Positions 1 through 9,517 of a stretch of 64,000 bases of DNA are shown here, piece after piece. The first letter of the stretch is position 1. Each line of letters starts with the position of its first letter. The notes below the pieces were generated by a model. That model did not search any database and was not told the DNA's origin. It saw nothing but the letters and a program-made list of their open reading frames with translations. Both the position numbers and the translations under genes were made by a program. Location: positions 62,001 through 126,000 of the forward strand of contig CABVSR010000002.1 in NCBI GenBank assembly GCA_902500995.1, given 5' to 3'. The stretch comes from an uncultured Nitrospira sp. GTDB lineage: Bacteria > Nitrospirota > Nitrospiria > Nitrospirales > Nitrospiraceae.

Positions 1-240
1 CCCGACGTCGTGCTCATGGACGTCAACATGCCGGTGATGGACGGGATTCAGGCGACCAGATTGATCAAGGAGATCCTTCCCGCCACCATCGTCATCGGCC
101 TGTCCGTGCAAACGATCGCCCACGTCGGCCATGAAATGAAAGAAGCCGGCGCCGCAGCCTTCTTGAACAAAGAAGCCGCCGTCGAAGATCTCTATCAGAC
201 GATCCAGACGGCCAGAAAGGAACTCTTTAACCGCTTATGA
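1..240 (+). CDS. Response-regulator receiver domain, C-terminal end (5' truncated)
   Basis: The gene enters from outside the window; 79 codons remain. It contains the phosphoacceptor strand (VLMDVNMPVMDG, Asp at about residue 7 of the visible part) and the conserved Lys near the end (LNKEAA). The visible tail is very close in sequence to the C-terminal receivers of the kinases ending at 6863, 9451 and 12844, and like them it stops right after the receiver with no HTH domain. It is therefore probably the end of a fourth kinase-receiver fusion, although a stand-alone receiver is possible. Its TGA overlaps the ATG of the next gene (ATGA), so the two are translationally coupled. Confidence 0.85.
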   Translation, partial: PDVVLMDVNMPVMDGIQATRLIKEILPATIVIGLSVQTIAHVGHEMKEAGAAAFLNKEAAVEDLYQTIQTARKELFNRL

Positions 241-3200
241 CGCGATTCCAACAGAAGCCCAATCCGGCCGTGTCCATCGGCATCGGCCTATCGATGGCCG
301 CGCTGCTGCTGGCGGATGTGTATACTCCGCTGGGTATCGCCGTTTGGGTCTTGTACCTCGTGCCGCTGGTGTTGTCGTACCTCACCTGGGGCCCTATGGT
401 GCCGGTAACAATCGGCGCCACGGTTTCGTTCTTCATGTTTTTGGGTTGGTTGATCAGCCCTCCGGGGGTGGACCCGACCCTGTCGTTGGTCAATCGTGGC
501 ATGGGCCTGGCCACGGTCTGCGCACTCGCCGTATTCGGATATCAATTCATCACCAGCCGGCTGGCGCTCCGCAAAGAAGAATGGATCCGCGTGGGGCAGA
601 CCACGCTCAGCGAACGCATGATGGGCGAACAGGGGCTTTTTGCTCTGGCAGACAACGTGCTGCAGGGACTCGCCCAATACCTGGACGCGCAGGGCGGCGC
701 GATTTTCGTCGCCGAAGGTTCCCGATTTCATCGTCTGGCGGCCTATGGCGTTCCGGAAGGCACCTCCCTCCCCGACCGGTTTCAGACCGGCGAGGGCTTA
801 TTGGGCCAGGCGCTTCACACCAAACGGCCCATCGTCGTGCAGGATTTGCCGGAAGGCTATTTCACCGTCGGCTCCGCGCTGGGACGCAGCGCCCCGCGGC
901 ACCTGCTGATCGCCCCCATCGGCGTCGACGGCATGATCAACACGGTCCTCGAGCTGGCATTTTTCCATCCGGTACACGATTCGGATCGGGAGCTGATCGA
1001 TCGGATGGCGGAATCGATCGCGGTGGCAGTGCGATCGGCTCAGTACCGGACCCGTTTGCAGGAGCTGCTCGAAGAAACCCAGCGGCAGGCCGAAGAACTG
1101 CAGGTTCAAAGCGAAGAACTGCGGGTCGCCAATGAGGAATTGGAAGAGCAAAGCCGCGCCCTCAAGGAATCGCACGGCCGGCTGGAACAGCAACAGGCCG
1201 AGTTGGAACAGACGAATGCGCAATTGGAGGAACAGGCGCAAATCCTGGAAATGCAAAAAGAAGAACTCGGCCAAGCCGCCGTCGTCTCCGAAGAGCAGAA
1301 GCGGCAATTGGAGCGGGTCAGCCGTTACAAGTCGGAATTCCTCGCCAACATGTCCCATGAAATGCGGACACCGCTCAATTCCACGCTGATTTTGGCCAAA
1401 CTGCTGGCCGATAATCCTCGGGGCAACCTGACCGCCGATCAGGTGAAATCGGCGCTCACGATCGAATCGGCCGGCCACGACCTCCTGACCTTGATCGACG
1501 ATGTGCTGGACCTGGCCAAAGTCGAAGCGGGCCGCATCGAGATCACCCCGGGAGAAATCTCGCTGCAACGCCTGCTCGATAGTCTGCAGGCGCTGTTCCA
1601 GCCGCTGGCCGCGCAGAAACAGTTGCACCTTCGTACGAGGCGCGCTCCCGGCACGCCGGCCACTATTCAATCCGACTGGCAGCGGCTCGAGCAGGTGTTG
1701 AAGAATCTCCTGTCCAACGCCATCAAATTCACCGAGACGGGCGAGGTGTCGCTGGAGATCTCGATGCGTCCCGACGGCCGTGTCGCCTTTGCCGTGCAGG
1801 ACACGGGAGTCGGCATCCCCCAGGCCCAGCAAGACTTGATCTTTGAACCCTTCTGCCAAGGGGACGGCACCACCAGCCGGAAATACGGCGGCACCGGTCT
1901 GGGATTGTCCATCTCCCGCGAATTCGTCCGCTTGCTGGGAGGAGAGATTCACCTCGCCAGCGCTCCGGGACAAGGCAGCACCTTCACGCTCATCTTGCCG
2001 CAAATATTGCCGTCGATTCCTCAGTCGCCTGCGGGGCTCCAGCGCCCCTCGCAAGCCATGCTGGCTCCGGCTATTCCGGCTGCGCGTCCCGTTCATCGCG
2101 CGGAGACTCCGGCCATGCAAGCCGATGACGACCGGGACCATCTGATCCCGCATCGCCGGGTTATTCTGATCGTCGAAGACGATGAGTCCTTCGCAAGCGT
2201 TCTCACCGACCTGGCCCGCGAACTCAATTTCCAGGTGCTGCGGACCAACACCGCAGCCGATGCCTTTGCGCTGGCCTCGCGTTATCTGCCGAGCGCGGTA
2301 ATTCTGGATATCGGGCTGCCTGACCATTCCGGCCTGTCGGTCATCGATCGACTGAAAACGGATGTGCGAACCAGGCATATTCCGGTGCATGTGGTCTCGG
2401 GGCAGGACCACGAACAGGCCGCCCTGTCATTGGGCGCCGTCGGGTACCTGCTCAAACCAGTTCAACGGGAACAACTGGTGGAGGCCTTCCGCCAATTCGA
2501 ATCCCGGCTGACAGACAAGCCGCGGCGCGTGTTGATCGTGGAGGACGATCCCACGCAGCGAGAAAGCCTCCGGCTTCTGATCGGCTCGGATGAGGTGGAA
2601 ACCGTTGGCGCGGAAAGCGTCGCCGAATGCCTGGCCCGCTTGCGGGAACGGACCTTCGACTGCATGGTGCTCGACATCACCCTCCCCGATGCATCGGGCT
2701 TCTCGCTGTTGGAAACCCTCAGCCGCGAGGAGCACTTCGCCTTTCCGCCGGTCATCGTCTATACCGGCCGGGACTTGTCCACGGAAGAGGAGCACCGGCT
2801 GCGGAAGTATTCGCACTCCATCATCATCAAGGGCGCGAAGTCGCCGGAACGGCTGCTCGACGAGGTGACGCTGTTCCTCCACCAGGTCGTCACCGCGCTG
2901 CCCCCGGAGCAGCAGCGCATGCTGGAGAAAGCGCGCAAACGCAACGCCGCCCTGGAAGACCGGCGCGTGTTGATCGTGGAGGACGACGTCCGCAACATTT
3001 TTGCCTTGAGCGCCGTGCTGGAGCCCCATGGCGCAAAAATCGAGATTGCCCGTAACGGCCGCGAGTGCCTGACTGTTCTCGAACAATCGAAGCAGGAGGA
3101 AAAGCGGCGTATCGATCTCGTGTTGATGGATATCATGATGCCGGAAATGGACGGCCTGACGGCCATGCGCGCGATCCGCGAACAGCCGGAGTGGAAGAAA

Positions 3201-3341
3201 CTTCCCATCATCGCGCTTACGGCCAAGGCCATGAAGAACGATCAGGAGCAGGCGCTGGCCGCCGGCGCGAACGACTATATGGCCAAACCGCTGGACGTGG
3301 AACAGTTGCTGTCGCTGGTGCGCGTATGGATGCCGCGATGA
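237..3341 (+). CDS. Membrane hybrid sensor histidine kinase with three receiver domains
   Basis: 1034 aa. Residues about 12-105 form roughly four membrane helices. A GAF-like sensor domain follows (about 130-270), then a long Glu/Gln-rich coiled coil (about 275-360). The HisKA domain has the H-box SHEMRTPLN with His374, and is followed by a HATPase_c domain with an N box (NLLSNAIKF) and G boxes (DTGVGIP, GGTGLGLS). Three receivers complete the protein, each with an intact acidic pair (VEDD) and acceptor Asp (LDIGLP, LDITLP, MDIMMP). It would autophosphorylate and pass phosphate among the internal receivers. The gene is coupled by ATGA overlaps to the receiver gene before it and to the CheR gene after it, so it belongs to one signalling operon. 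The stimulus is unknown. Confidence 0.93.
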   Translation: MTRFQQKPNPAVSIGIGLSMAALLLADVYTPLGIAVWVLYLVPLVLSYLTWGPMVPVTIGATVSFFMFLGWLISPPGVDPTLSLVNRGMGLATVCALAVFGYQFITSRLALRKEEWIRVGQTTLSERMMGEQGLFALADNVLQGLAQYLDAQGGAIFVAEGSRFHRLAAYGVPEGTSLPDRFQTGEGLLGQALHTKRPIVVQDLPEGYFTVGSALGRSAPRHLLIAPIGVDGMINTVLELAFFHPVHDSDRELIDRMAESIAVAVRSAQYRTRLQELLEETQRQAEELQVQSEELRVANEELEEQSRALKESHGRLEQQQAELEQTNAQLEEQAQILEMQKEELGQAAVVSEEQKRQLERVSRYKSEFLANMSHEMRTPLNSTLILAKLLADNPRGNLTADQVKSALTIESAGHDLLTLIDDVLDLAKVEAGRIEITPGEISLQRLLDSLQALFQPLAAQKQLHLRTRRAPGTPATIQSDWQRLEQVLKNLLSNAIKFTETGEVSLEISMRPDGRVAFAVQDTGVGIPQAQQDLIFEPFCQGDGTTSRKYGGTGLGLSISREFVRLLGGEIHLASAPGQGSTFTLILPQILPSIPQSPAGLQRPSQAMLAPAIPAARPVHRAETPAMQADDDRDHLIPHRRVILIVEDDESFASVLTDLARELNFQVLRTNTAADAFALASRYLPSAVILDIGLPDHSGLSVIDRLKTDVRTRHIPVHVVSGQDHEQAALSLGAVGYLLKPVQREQLVEAFRQFESRLTDKPRRVLIVEDDPTQRESLRLLIGSDEVETVGAESVAECLARLRERTFDCMVLDITLPDASGFSLLETLSREEHFAFPPVIVYTGRDLSTEEEHRLRKYSHSIIIKGAKSPERLLDEVTLFLHQVVTALPPEQQRMLEKARKRNAALEDRRVLIVEDDVRNIFALSAVLEPHGAKIEIARNGRECLTVLEQSKQEEKRRIDLVLMDIMMPEMDGLTAMRAIREQPEWKKLPIIALTAKAMKNDQEQALAAGANDYMAKPLDVEQLLSLVRVWMPR

Positions 3342-4177
3342 TGCCTCACACATCGGCCCACATCGAGGATATCGAGGTCCGTCTGTTTCTCGAGGCGATC
3401 TACTCGCGCTACCATTACGACTTTCGCGGGTATTCCAGAGCCTCGCTCAAACGCCGCCTGCGCGTCGCCTGCGAGTCCATGGGGTATCCGTCCCTTTCCG
3501 CCCTTCAGGGGGAGCTGCTGCATGACGAGACCATTTTCCCTCAACTCATGGGGTACCTGACCGTACAGGTGAGCGACATGTTCCGCGATCCCGCCTATTT
3601 TCGCGGCATCCGGGAACAGGTGATTCCGCACCTGAAGACCTATCCATCGTTGAAAGTCTGGGTGGCGGGGTGCAGTTCGGGCGAGGAACTCTACTCCTTC
3701 GCGATTCTGTTCCGGGAGGAGGGGCTCGAGGAGAAAACGATGTTTTACGCCACGGACATCAACGGCACGGCCCTCGCCAAGGCCGAAGCGGGAGTGTACG
3801 AGCTGGACCGCATCGCCCTGTTCACCAGGAATCACCGGCTGTCCGGCGGAACCGGCTCGTTGTCCGACTACTACCATGCGGCCTACGGCGCCGCCCGGTT
3901 CGATCAAACGCTCCGGAAACGGACGGTCTTTTCCGACCACAGTCTGGCGTCGGACTCCGTCTTTGCCGAACTGCATCTGGTGTCCTGCCGCAATGTGCTG
4001 ATCTATTTCGACCGGCCGCTCCAGGACCGCGCCGTCGGACTCTTCAAGGATGCGCTGGTGCGAAAAGGATTTCTGGGGATCGGCGCCAGAGAAAGTCTAC
4101 GGTTTAATGCTCACGTCAACGCGTTCGGCGAATTCCTTCCCGCCGAACGCATCTATCAAAAGCGGGGCGAGGCATGA
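3338..4177 (+). CDS. cheR: CheR-type protein-glutamate O-methyltransferase
   Basis: 279 aa from the ATG that overlaps the upstream TGA; an in-frame ATG at 3326 is a less likely start. The N-terminal helical CheR domain (FLEAIYSRYHYDFRGYSRASLKRRL) precedes a SAM-binding Rossmann domain with the motif VWVAGCSSGEELYSFAI and a later acidic motif (YATDINGTAL). By family it transfers methyl groups from SAM to glutamates of a receptor or receptor-like partner. No MCP, CheA or CheW is encoded nearby, so the substrate is probably not a flagellar chemoreceptor. It overlaps the CheB gene by four bases, giving a paired methylation/demethylation module inside a kinase operon. Confidence 0.93.
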   Translation: MMPHTSAHIEDIEVRLFLEAIYSRYHYDFRGYSRASLKRRLRVACESMGYPSLSALQGELLHDETIFPQLMGYLTVQVSDMFRDPAYFRGIREQVIPHLKTYPSLKVWVAGCSSGEELYSFAILFREEGLEEKTMFYATDINGTALAKAEAGVYELDRIALFTRNHRLSGGTGSLSDYYHAAYGAARFDQTLRKRTVFSDHSLASDSVFAELHLVSCRNVLIYFDRPLQDRAVGLFKDALVRKGFLGIGARESLRFNAHVNAFGEFLPAERIYQKRGEA

Positions 4178-4776
4178 GCGTCACGCGGCACGACATCCCG
4201 CTGCCCGGCTGTGAAGCGATCGTGATCGGCGCGTCGGCAGGCGCGCTGGCCGCGCTCACCGAGCTCCTTCCCCCGTTGGCGCCCGATTACCCGGTGCCGA
4301 TTCTGGTGACGGTGCATGTGCCCCCCGACCATCCCAACGGCATCCCGGCCTTGTTGCAGAGTCGATGCCGGGTCACGGTCAAAGAAGCGGAGGACAAGGA
4401 GCCCATCCATCCCGCCACCGTCTACTTCGCTCCACCCGATTACCATCTATTGGTGGAGAAGGACCGGTCCCTGTCCCTGTCGAACGAGGAGCCGGTAAGC
4501 TTCGCACGCCCTTCGATCGATGTGCTCTTCGAATCGGCCGCCGATGTGTACGGAAAGGGCTTGCTGGCGCTCGTGCTGACCGGAGCCAATCATGACGGGG
4601 CCCAAGGTTCCTGCTCGGTGGCCGATGCCGGCGGCACCGTGCTGGTGCAGACGCCCGACTCAGCCGCGTCTCGCTCGATGCCCGAATCGGCCCTCGCGGC
4701 CTGCCCCGCGGCGACGGCCATGAGCCTTTCCGATATGAATCACCTACTGGCTGGAAAACGATCGGGAGAATCATGA
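4174..4776 (+). CDS. cheB: CheB-type methylesterase domain protein without receiver
   Basis: 200 aa consisting only of the CheB catalytic domain. Candidate triad residues are Ser21 (GASAGA), His48 (TVHVPPDHP) and Asp142 (LTGANHDG), with spacing close to that of classical CheB. Classical CheB has an N-terminal receiver; this protein lacks one, so its activity is not directly gated by phosphorylation. It presumably removes or deamidates the groups added by the adjacent CheR. Its stop codon overlaps the ATG of the following kinase, whose own N-terminal receiver could supply the missing regulatory input (inference). Confidence 0.92.
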   Translation: MSVTRHDIPLPGCEAIVIGASAGALAALTELLPPLAPDYPVPILVTVHVPPDHPNGIPALLQSRCRVTVKEAEDKEPIHPATVYFAPPDYHLLVEKDRSLSLSNEEPVSFARPSIDVLFESAADVYGKGLLALVLTGANHDGAQGSCSVADAGGTVLVQTPDSAASRSMPESALAACPAATAMSLSDMNHLLAGKRSGES

Positions 4777-6863
4777 TGTCGGCAGCCCCCGTTAAACTTC
4801 TGCTCGTCGATGATCACGAAGCCAATCTGGTGGCGCTCAGCACCCTCCTGGCTCAGGACGGCGTGGATGTGTTGCAGGCAGGATCGGGCCGGGAAGCCTT
4901 GGAGCTTCTGCTCGATCAGGATGTCGCCTTGGCCATCATCGACGTACATATGCCGATCATGGATGGATTCGAGCTCGCAGAGTTGATGCGCGGCTCGCAG
5001 CGCACCCAGCACGTGCCCATCATTTTCCTCACCGGCGAATCGCAGGACAACCGGCACCGCTTTCGTGGCTACCAGGCCGGGGCGGTCGATTTTCTGTACA
5101 AGCCGATCGAACCGGACGTCCTGCGCAGCAAGACCGCCATCTTCCTGGACCTGTACCGGCAGCGCGAAGAGCTGGCCCGCCAACGAGACCAGTTCCTGAC
5201 CCTGGCCGAGGAAAAAGCCCGCCTGCTGCGCGAACGGGACGAGGCCGACCGGCGCCTGCGCGACAGCGAATCCAGGTTTCGCATGCTGGCCGACAGCGCG
5301 CCCGTGATCATCTGGATGAATGGGCTCGAGGGCCTCGAGTTCGTCAACCAGGCTTGCCTGGAATTTCTCGGGGTAGAGCGGGTGGAGGACGTGAACGGGC
5401 TGTCCTGGACGGACGTCGTACATCCCGACGATCAGGCCCAGGCTGCTGAGACCTATCGCCGTGCGGTTTCAGGACATGAACGGTTCGAAGCGTCCTTTCG
5501 CTGCCGCCGCCGTGACGGCGTCTACCGCTGGATGCGCACGGTGGGCATGCCGACGCTCTCTCCCGCCGGCGGTCTGCTGGGATACTTGGGGGCAAGTTTC
5601 GATCTGACGGAAAGCAAGGAAGCCGAAGAACGGTTGCAGCGTTGGAGCGTGGATCTGGAGCGCGCCGTCAACCAGAAAACCGACGAGCTGCTCCGATCAC
5701 AAACGCACCTCCGCGCGCTGGCGGCGGAGCTGAATCTGACTGAACAGAGGGAACGCAAGCGGCTGGCCGCGGAACTGCACGATTACCTGGCGCAACTGCT
5801 GGTGGTGGTGCGCATGAAATTGCGCCAGGCGATTCCGCTGCTTCCGGGAGATCGCACCACCGACCTGCTGCAGGATGCGGATCATGCCCTCACGCAGTCT
5901 CTCGATTACACCCGCTGCCTGGTCGCGGAGTTGACGCCTCCCACCCTCAAGGAGTTCGGCTTTCTGGAATCGCTGACCTGGCTGGCGGCGCAAATGCAGC
6001 GGCACGGGCTGCCGGTCGTCATGCAGCCGGCCATGCCGGCGGTGGCGCTTCCGGAGGACCAGGCCGTGCTGATGTTTCAATCGGTGCGCGAGCTGCTGTT
6101 CAACGTGCTCAAACATGCGAAAGCACAACAGGCGACCGTCGGCGTCGCGCTCACGGAGCAAGGCTGCGTGGAAGTGGTCGTCTCGGACGATGGCTGCGGG
6201 TTTGCCTCCTCTCCGCCGGATCATTCGGAAAGCGGATCGTCCCGCTTCGGCCTGTTCAGCATCCGCGAGCGCATGGCGGCCATGGGCGGCGAACTCCTCA
6301 TCGAGTCTCAACCCGGTCGCGGCACCACCGCGACCATCAGGGCGCCGTACCGGCAGGCGCCGGTGGAATCTGTCGAACCGTCCCCAGAGCCGGTGACGGA
6401 CTTGCCCGACGCCATGTCAGGGAAAAGAGAGATGCCGCCTGCCCTCTCTGCGGAGGCCTCCGAACTCATCGGTATCCTCTTGGTCGACGACCATGCCATG
6501 GTGCGGCAGGGACTCAGGAGCATGCTGGATGAATACGACGATGTGGCGGTGATCGGGGAAGCGTCAAACGGCAAGGAGGCAGTCGAGTCCGTTGGACAGC
6601 TGCGGCCGTCCGTGGTCGTCATGGACATCAACATGCCCCAGGTCAACGGCATCGACGCGACGATCGAGATCAAATCCCGTCACCCCGAGATCGCGGTCAT
6701 CGGTCTCTCGGTGCAAAACAATCATGAAACCCGCGAGGCGATGCTCCGGGCCGGAGCGACCACGCTGATTTCCAAAGAAGCGGCTGTCGATGAATTATAT
6801 TTGGCCATCCGGCAGGCGTTGGCCGGCGAGAAGGCCGGTTCCGCCATGCCCGCCGACCGATAA
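4773..6863 (+). CDS. REC-PAS-HisKA_3 kinase-REC fusion
   Basis: 696 aa. It begins with a receiver (acceptor Asp57, IIDVHMP), then a helical linker, a PAS domain (about 165-285), a HisKA_3 dimerisation domain with His336 in the motif AAELHDYLAQLL, and a HATPase_c domain with FGLFSIRERM. It ends with a second receiver of NarL type (VVVMDINMP, acceptor near residue 610) that has no HTH. HisKA_3 kinases normally pair with NarL/LuxR-type regulators. The fused receiver without an output domain suggests a phosphate sink or relay. Last gene of an operon in which every junction is an ATGA overlap, and convergent with the Hsp20-like gene. Confidence 0.93.
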   Translation: MMSAAPVKLLLVDDHEANLVALSTLLAQDGVDVLQAGSGREALELLLDQDVALAIIDVHMPIMDGFELAELMRGSQRTQHVPIIFLTGESQDNRHRFRGYQAGAVDFLYKPIEPDVLRSKTAIFLDLYRQREELARQRDQFLTLAEEKARLLRERDEADRRLRDSESRFRMLADSAPVIIWMNGLEGLEFVNQACLEFLGVERVEDVNGLSWTDVVHPDDQAQAAETYRRAVSGHERFEASFRCRRRDGVYRWMRTVGMPTLSPAGGLLGYLGASFDLTESKEAEERLQRWSVDLERAVNQKTDELLRSQTHLRALAAELNLTEQRERKRLAAELHDYLAQLLVVVRMKLRQAIPLLPGDRTTDLLQDADHALTQSLDYTRCLVAELTPPTLKEFGFLESLTWLAAQMQRHGLPVVMQPAMPAVALPEDQAVLMFQSVRELLFNVLKHAKAQQATVGVALTEQGCVEVVVSDDGCGFASSPPDHSESGSSRFGLFSIRERMAAMGGELLIESQPGRGTTATIRAPYRQAPVESVEPSPEPVTDLPDAMSGKREMPPALSAEASELIGILLVDDHAMVRQGLRSMLDEYDDVAVIGEASNGKEAVESVGQLRPSVVVMDINMPQVNGIDATIEIKSRHPEIAVIGLSVQNNHETREAMLRAGATTLISKEAAVDELYLAIRQALAGEKAGSAMPADR

Positions 6864-6883
6864 CGGAAGTGTGGCTATGGCGG

Positions 6884-7270
6884 TCACCACATCACGAGGG
6901 ACCGCCACCGGTGCCCTGCATCGGCCGTGGGAATCGCGATCCGGGCCACTCCACCGGCGATGCTCACTCTCGCCTGAGAGACAAGCGCATCGGTCGGGAT
7001 GGGGAGATAGCGTTGGACCGTCCCGCAGGCGAGTATGACACCTTGCTGCGCGAACTGTACGGAGACCTGCTCGCTCGGTTCGCCAAGGACCGGCTGAAAG
7101 TCCGCATGGACGTACATTGTGCCATCGACCTCAGACACGTTGATGATGGGATGTAGACAGCCAGCAGCGGCGATGGGATATCGGGCCCCATCCGGTGAGC
7201 CGTGTGGTTCTCGCCGAGCCGCGCGAGGTGAACGGGGTTCCTGCATGACAGGATCAATGTGATTGACCAT
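6884..7270 (-). CDS. Hsp20/alpha-crystallin-like small heat-shock protein
   Basis: 128 aa. Start chosen at the ATG preceded by a clear GAAGGAG ribosome-binding site; the open frame extends further upstream but through the promoter. Residues about 40-125 resemble an alpha-crystallin domain (INVSEVDGTMYVHADF... VSVQFAQQGVILACG) and end with a strand like the conserved GVLTI motif (GGVARIAIPTA). Family role: ATP-independent chaperone that holds unfolded proteins. It is rather divergent, so the call rests on overall pattern. It lies behind a CYAGGG-type promoter that faces away from the PAS kinase promoter at 7378. Confidence 0.7.
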   Translation of the reverse strand: MVNHIDPVMQEPRSPRAARREPHGSPDGARYPIAAAGCLHPIINVSEVDGTMYVHADFQPVLGEPSEQVSVQFAQQGVILACGTVQRYLPIPTDALVSQARVSIAGGVARIAIPTADAGHRWRSLVMW

Positions 7271-7315
7271 ATGCGCTCCTTCGTAAGGTAGAGTCTGACT
7301 ACGAGCTGTGCCCCC

Positions 7316-7359
7316 AGAATACGCGATTGAGAAAAAGGAGTGACTAGGAGCTTCCCTGG
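7316..7359 (-). promoter_or_regulatory. CYAGGG-box promoter for the Hsp20-like gene
   Basis: Read in the direction of transcription, the box CCAGGGAAGCTCCTAG (7359-7344) is followed after 22 bp by TATTCT (7321-7316). The predicted start of transcription is about 40 bp before the ATG at 7270. It matches the consensus CYAGGG-N6-CYAG seen at other sites in the window. Confidence 0.65.
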
Positions 7360-7377
7360 GTTTTGCCTCAAGAGGTG

Positions 7378-7423
7378 CTAGCAGTTTGCCTAGTTGTGGC
7401 ACAGCCGGCGGCGAACCTACAGT
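7378..7423 (+). promoter_or_regulatory. CYAGGG-box promoter (variant) for the PAS kinase at 7475
   Basis: Box CTAGCAGTTTGCCTAG (7378-7393), 24 bp, then TACAGT (7418-7423). The GGG of the consensus is replaced by GCA but both CTAG halves are kept. The -10 lies about 50 bp before the chosen ATG. Together with the site at 7344 it forms a divergent pair. Confidence 0.55.
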
Positions 7424-7474
7424 GGCCTTGGGAGAGGCTGCCGCTCTCCGGCACGGACATTCAGGAACAGACTT

Positions 7475-9451
7475 ATGACGACCCCGGATCAGCCATTCGA
7501 CTCGGTGCCGGAACGCCCGTTCCCACTGGATTTCATGCTGGCGCACCTCGCCGCCATCGTGGAGAGTTCAGATGATGCCATCATTTCGAAAGATTTGAAC
7601 GGCATCATCACGAGCTGGAACCGCGGCGCCCAGCATCTCTTCGGCTACACCGCAGAGGAGATGATCGGGCAACCGGTGCAACGGTTGATCCCCGATGATC
7701 GACTGAATGAAGAGCCGCGGATCCTGGAACGACTGCGGAAGGGAGAACGCATCGATCATTATGAAACAGTGCGGAAACGCAAAGACGGGACGTTGATCGA
7801 AATCTCGCTTTCCGTCTCACCGATTAAAAATCAGGAGGGGCGGATCGTGGGCGCATCGAAAATCGCCCGCGGAGTCTCGGATCTCAAGCAGAGCCAACGG
7901 AACCTTGCCAATCTCCTCGAAGCGCTGCCCGCGGCGGTCTATACCATCGATGCCGACGGCCATATCACGCGATACAACCAGGCCGCTGCCGATCTCTGGG
8001 GTTGCCGGCCACCCATCGGAGGCACCTGTTGGTCCGGATCCTGGCGACAGTATTGGGCCGACGGGCGGCTCATGCCCCCGGAGGAATGTCCTCTGGCGCA
8101 GGCGTTGACGTTCAACCGCCCGGTACGCGGCCTCGAGACCATCATCGAGCGGCCCGACGGCACGCGCCTGCCCGTCGCCTCTCACTCGACCCCGCTCCGC
8201 GGCCCGTCGGGGGTCCCCGTGGGAGGGGTGGATATCCTCGTCGATTTGACCGAACAGAAGCGGATCGAGCGGGACATGCAGAACTCCGCCGCCGAACTCG
8301 AACGTCGCATCGCCGAACGCACCGGAGAACTATTGCTCTCGCAGGAACGTCTGCGGGCCCTGGCCTCCGACCTCACCCTCACGGAGCAACGTGAACGCCG
8401 GCATCTGGCGACCGAATTGCACGACTACCTGGCTCAGCTGGTGGTGGCCAGCCGGATCAGGCTGGCGCAAGTCATCCCGACCATCCACGACAGTTCGGCT
8501 TCCGCGGCCCTCACGAAGATCGACGGCATGCTCGATCAGGCCTTGACCTACACCCGTTCGCTGGTCGCCGAACTCAGCCCTCATATTCTGTACCAGTTCG
8601 GCTTGGCGCAATCGCTGGTGTGGTTGGGTGAACAGATGAAGCAACATGGCCTCGAAGTGGCCGTGCGCTCGATGGCGCCGGCCTTCACGCTCCCGGACGA
8701 TCAGGCGGTCCTCTTGTTTCAATCGGTGCGCGAGCTGCTGTTCAATGTCATCAAACATGCCAAAGTCGACCGCGCCGCCATTACGATCAATGTGGATGAC
8801 GACCGGCGCGAGTTGTGGATTTGCGTGGAAGATGAAGGCGCGGGCTTCGACGTCACCGAACTGGGCATCACCAAGAATACCCGCTGCAAGTTCGGCCTGC
8901 TGAGCATCAGGGAGCGGATGGAATTGCTCGGAGGCGAGTGCAACGTGTCGTCCGTCCAAGGCAGCGGCACGGCGGTAACCCTCAGGCTTCGCTTGGCCTC
9001 CGGCTCCGTCCAGCCTCCGCTCAAGCGCGCCTCCGAAGCGGCATCGCCGCATCCGCCCTCCAGTGACGCCTTATCGCGCAACATCAAAATCCTTCTGGTC
9101 GACGACCATGCCATGGTGCGGCAGGGATTGCGGAGCATTCTGGACGCGTACGAGAATCTCACGGTGGTGGGCGAAGGCGCCGACGGCCAGGACGCCGTCA
9201 TCATGGCCCGCTCGCTCCATCCCGACGTGGTCATTATGGATGTGAACCTTCCCATCATCGACGGCATCGAAGCCACGCGTATTCTCACGCAGGAGCACGA
9301 GGCCATCTCGGTGATCGGGATCTCCGTCCGCAACGATCCTCAAGTCCACGATGCGATGACCCAAGCCGGGGCAGTCGCGTTTCTTCCCAAAGAGTCCGCA
9401 GCCGATCAGCTCTACGAAGTCATCCTCCGGCAGTTCCCTGTTCGGGCCTGA
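7475..9451 (+). CDS. PAS-PAS-HisKA_3 sensor kinase with C-terminal receiver
   Basis: 658 aa from the ATG at 7475. A TTG at 7394 would extend the frame but lies upstream of the predicted -10, so it is rejected. Two PAS domains (about 20-135 and 143-262), a coiled linker, HisKA_3 with His316 (ATELHDYLAQLV), HATPase_c (FGLLSIRERM) and a C-terminal NarL-like receiver (VVIMDVNLP) without HTH. No membrane segment is visible, so it is a cytoplasmic sensor. It is closely related to the kinases at 4773 and 9668 from the HisKA_3 domain onward, pointing to local duplication with exchange of sensor domains. Confidence 0.93.
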   Translation: MTTPDQPFDSVPERPFPLDFMLAHLAAIVESSDDAIISKDLNGIITSWNRGAQHLFGYTAEEMIGQPVQRLIPDDRLNEEPRILERLRKGERIDHYETVRKRKDGTLIEISLSVSPIKNQEGRIVGASKIARGVSDLKQSQRNLANLLEALPAAVYTIDADGHITRYNQAAADLWGCRPPIGGTCWSGSWRQYWADGRLMPPEECPLAQALTFNRPVRGLETIIERPDGTRLPVASHSTPLRGPSGVPVGGVDILVDLTEQKRIERDMQNSAAELERRIAERTGELLLSQERLRALASDLTLTEQRERRHLATELHDYLAQLVVASRIRLAQVIPTIHDSSASAALTKIDGMLDQALTYTRSLVAELSPHILYQFGLAQSLVWLGEQMKQHGLEVAVRSMAPAFTLPDDQAVLLFQSVRELLFNVIKHAKVDRAAITINVDDDRRELWICVEDEGAGFDVTELGITKNTRCKFGLLSIRERMELLGGECNVSSVQGSGTAVTLRLRLASGSVQPPLKRASEAASPHPPSSDALSRNIKILLVDDHAMVRQGLRSILDAYENLTVVGEGADGQDAVIMARSLHPDVVIMDVNLPIIDGIEATRILTQEHEAISVIGISVRNDPQVHDAMTQAGAVAFLPKESAADQLYEVILRQFPVRA

Positions 9452-9472
9452 AAGCACCGGCTCCCCTCGTGG

Positions 9473-9517
9473 CTAGGGTATACCCCAGTAGCCAATTCGA
9501 TCGGCCCGGCCTATGCT
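9473..9517 (+). promoter_or_regulatory. CYAGGG-box promoter for the membrane kinase at 9668
   Basis: Box CTAGGGTATACCCCAG (9473-9488), 23 bp, then TATGCT (9512-9517). The leader to the ATG is long (about 145 nt) and contains a perfect 12-bp palindrome TGGTGATCACCA (9546-9557) that could be another operator or a hairpin. Confidence 0.65.

Noticed and set aside
798-2411. 537-codon minus-strand frame opposite the first hybrid kinase (and a similar one at 9662-11161)
   Set aside because: Antisense shadows of kinase genes with intact H, N and G boxes.
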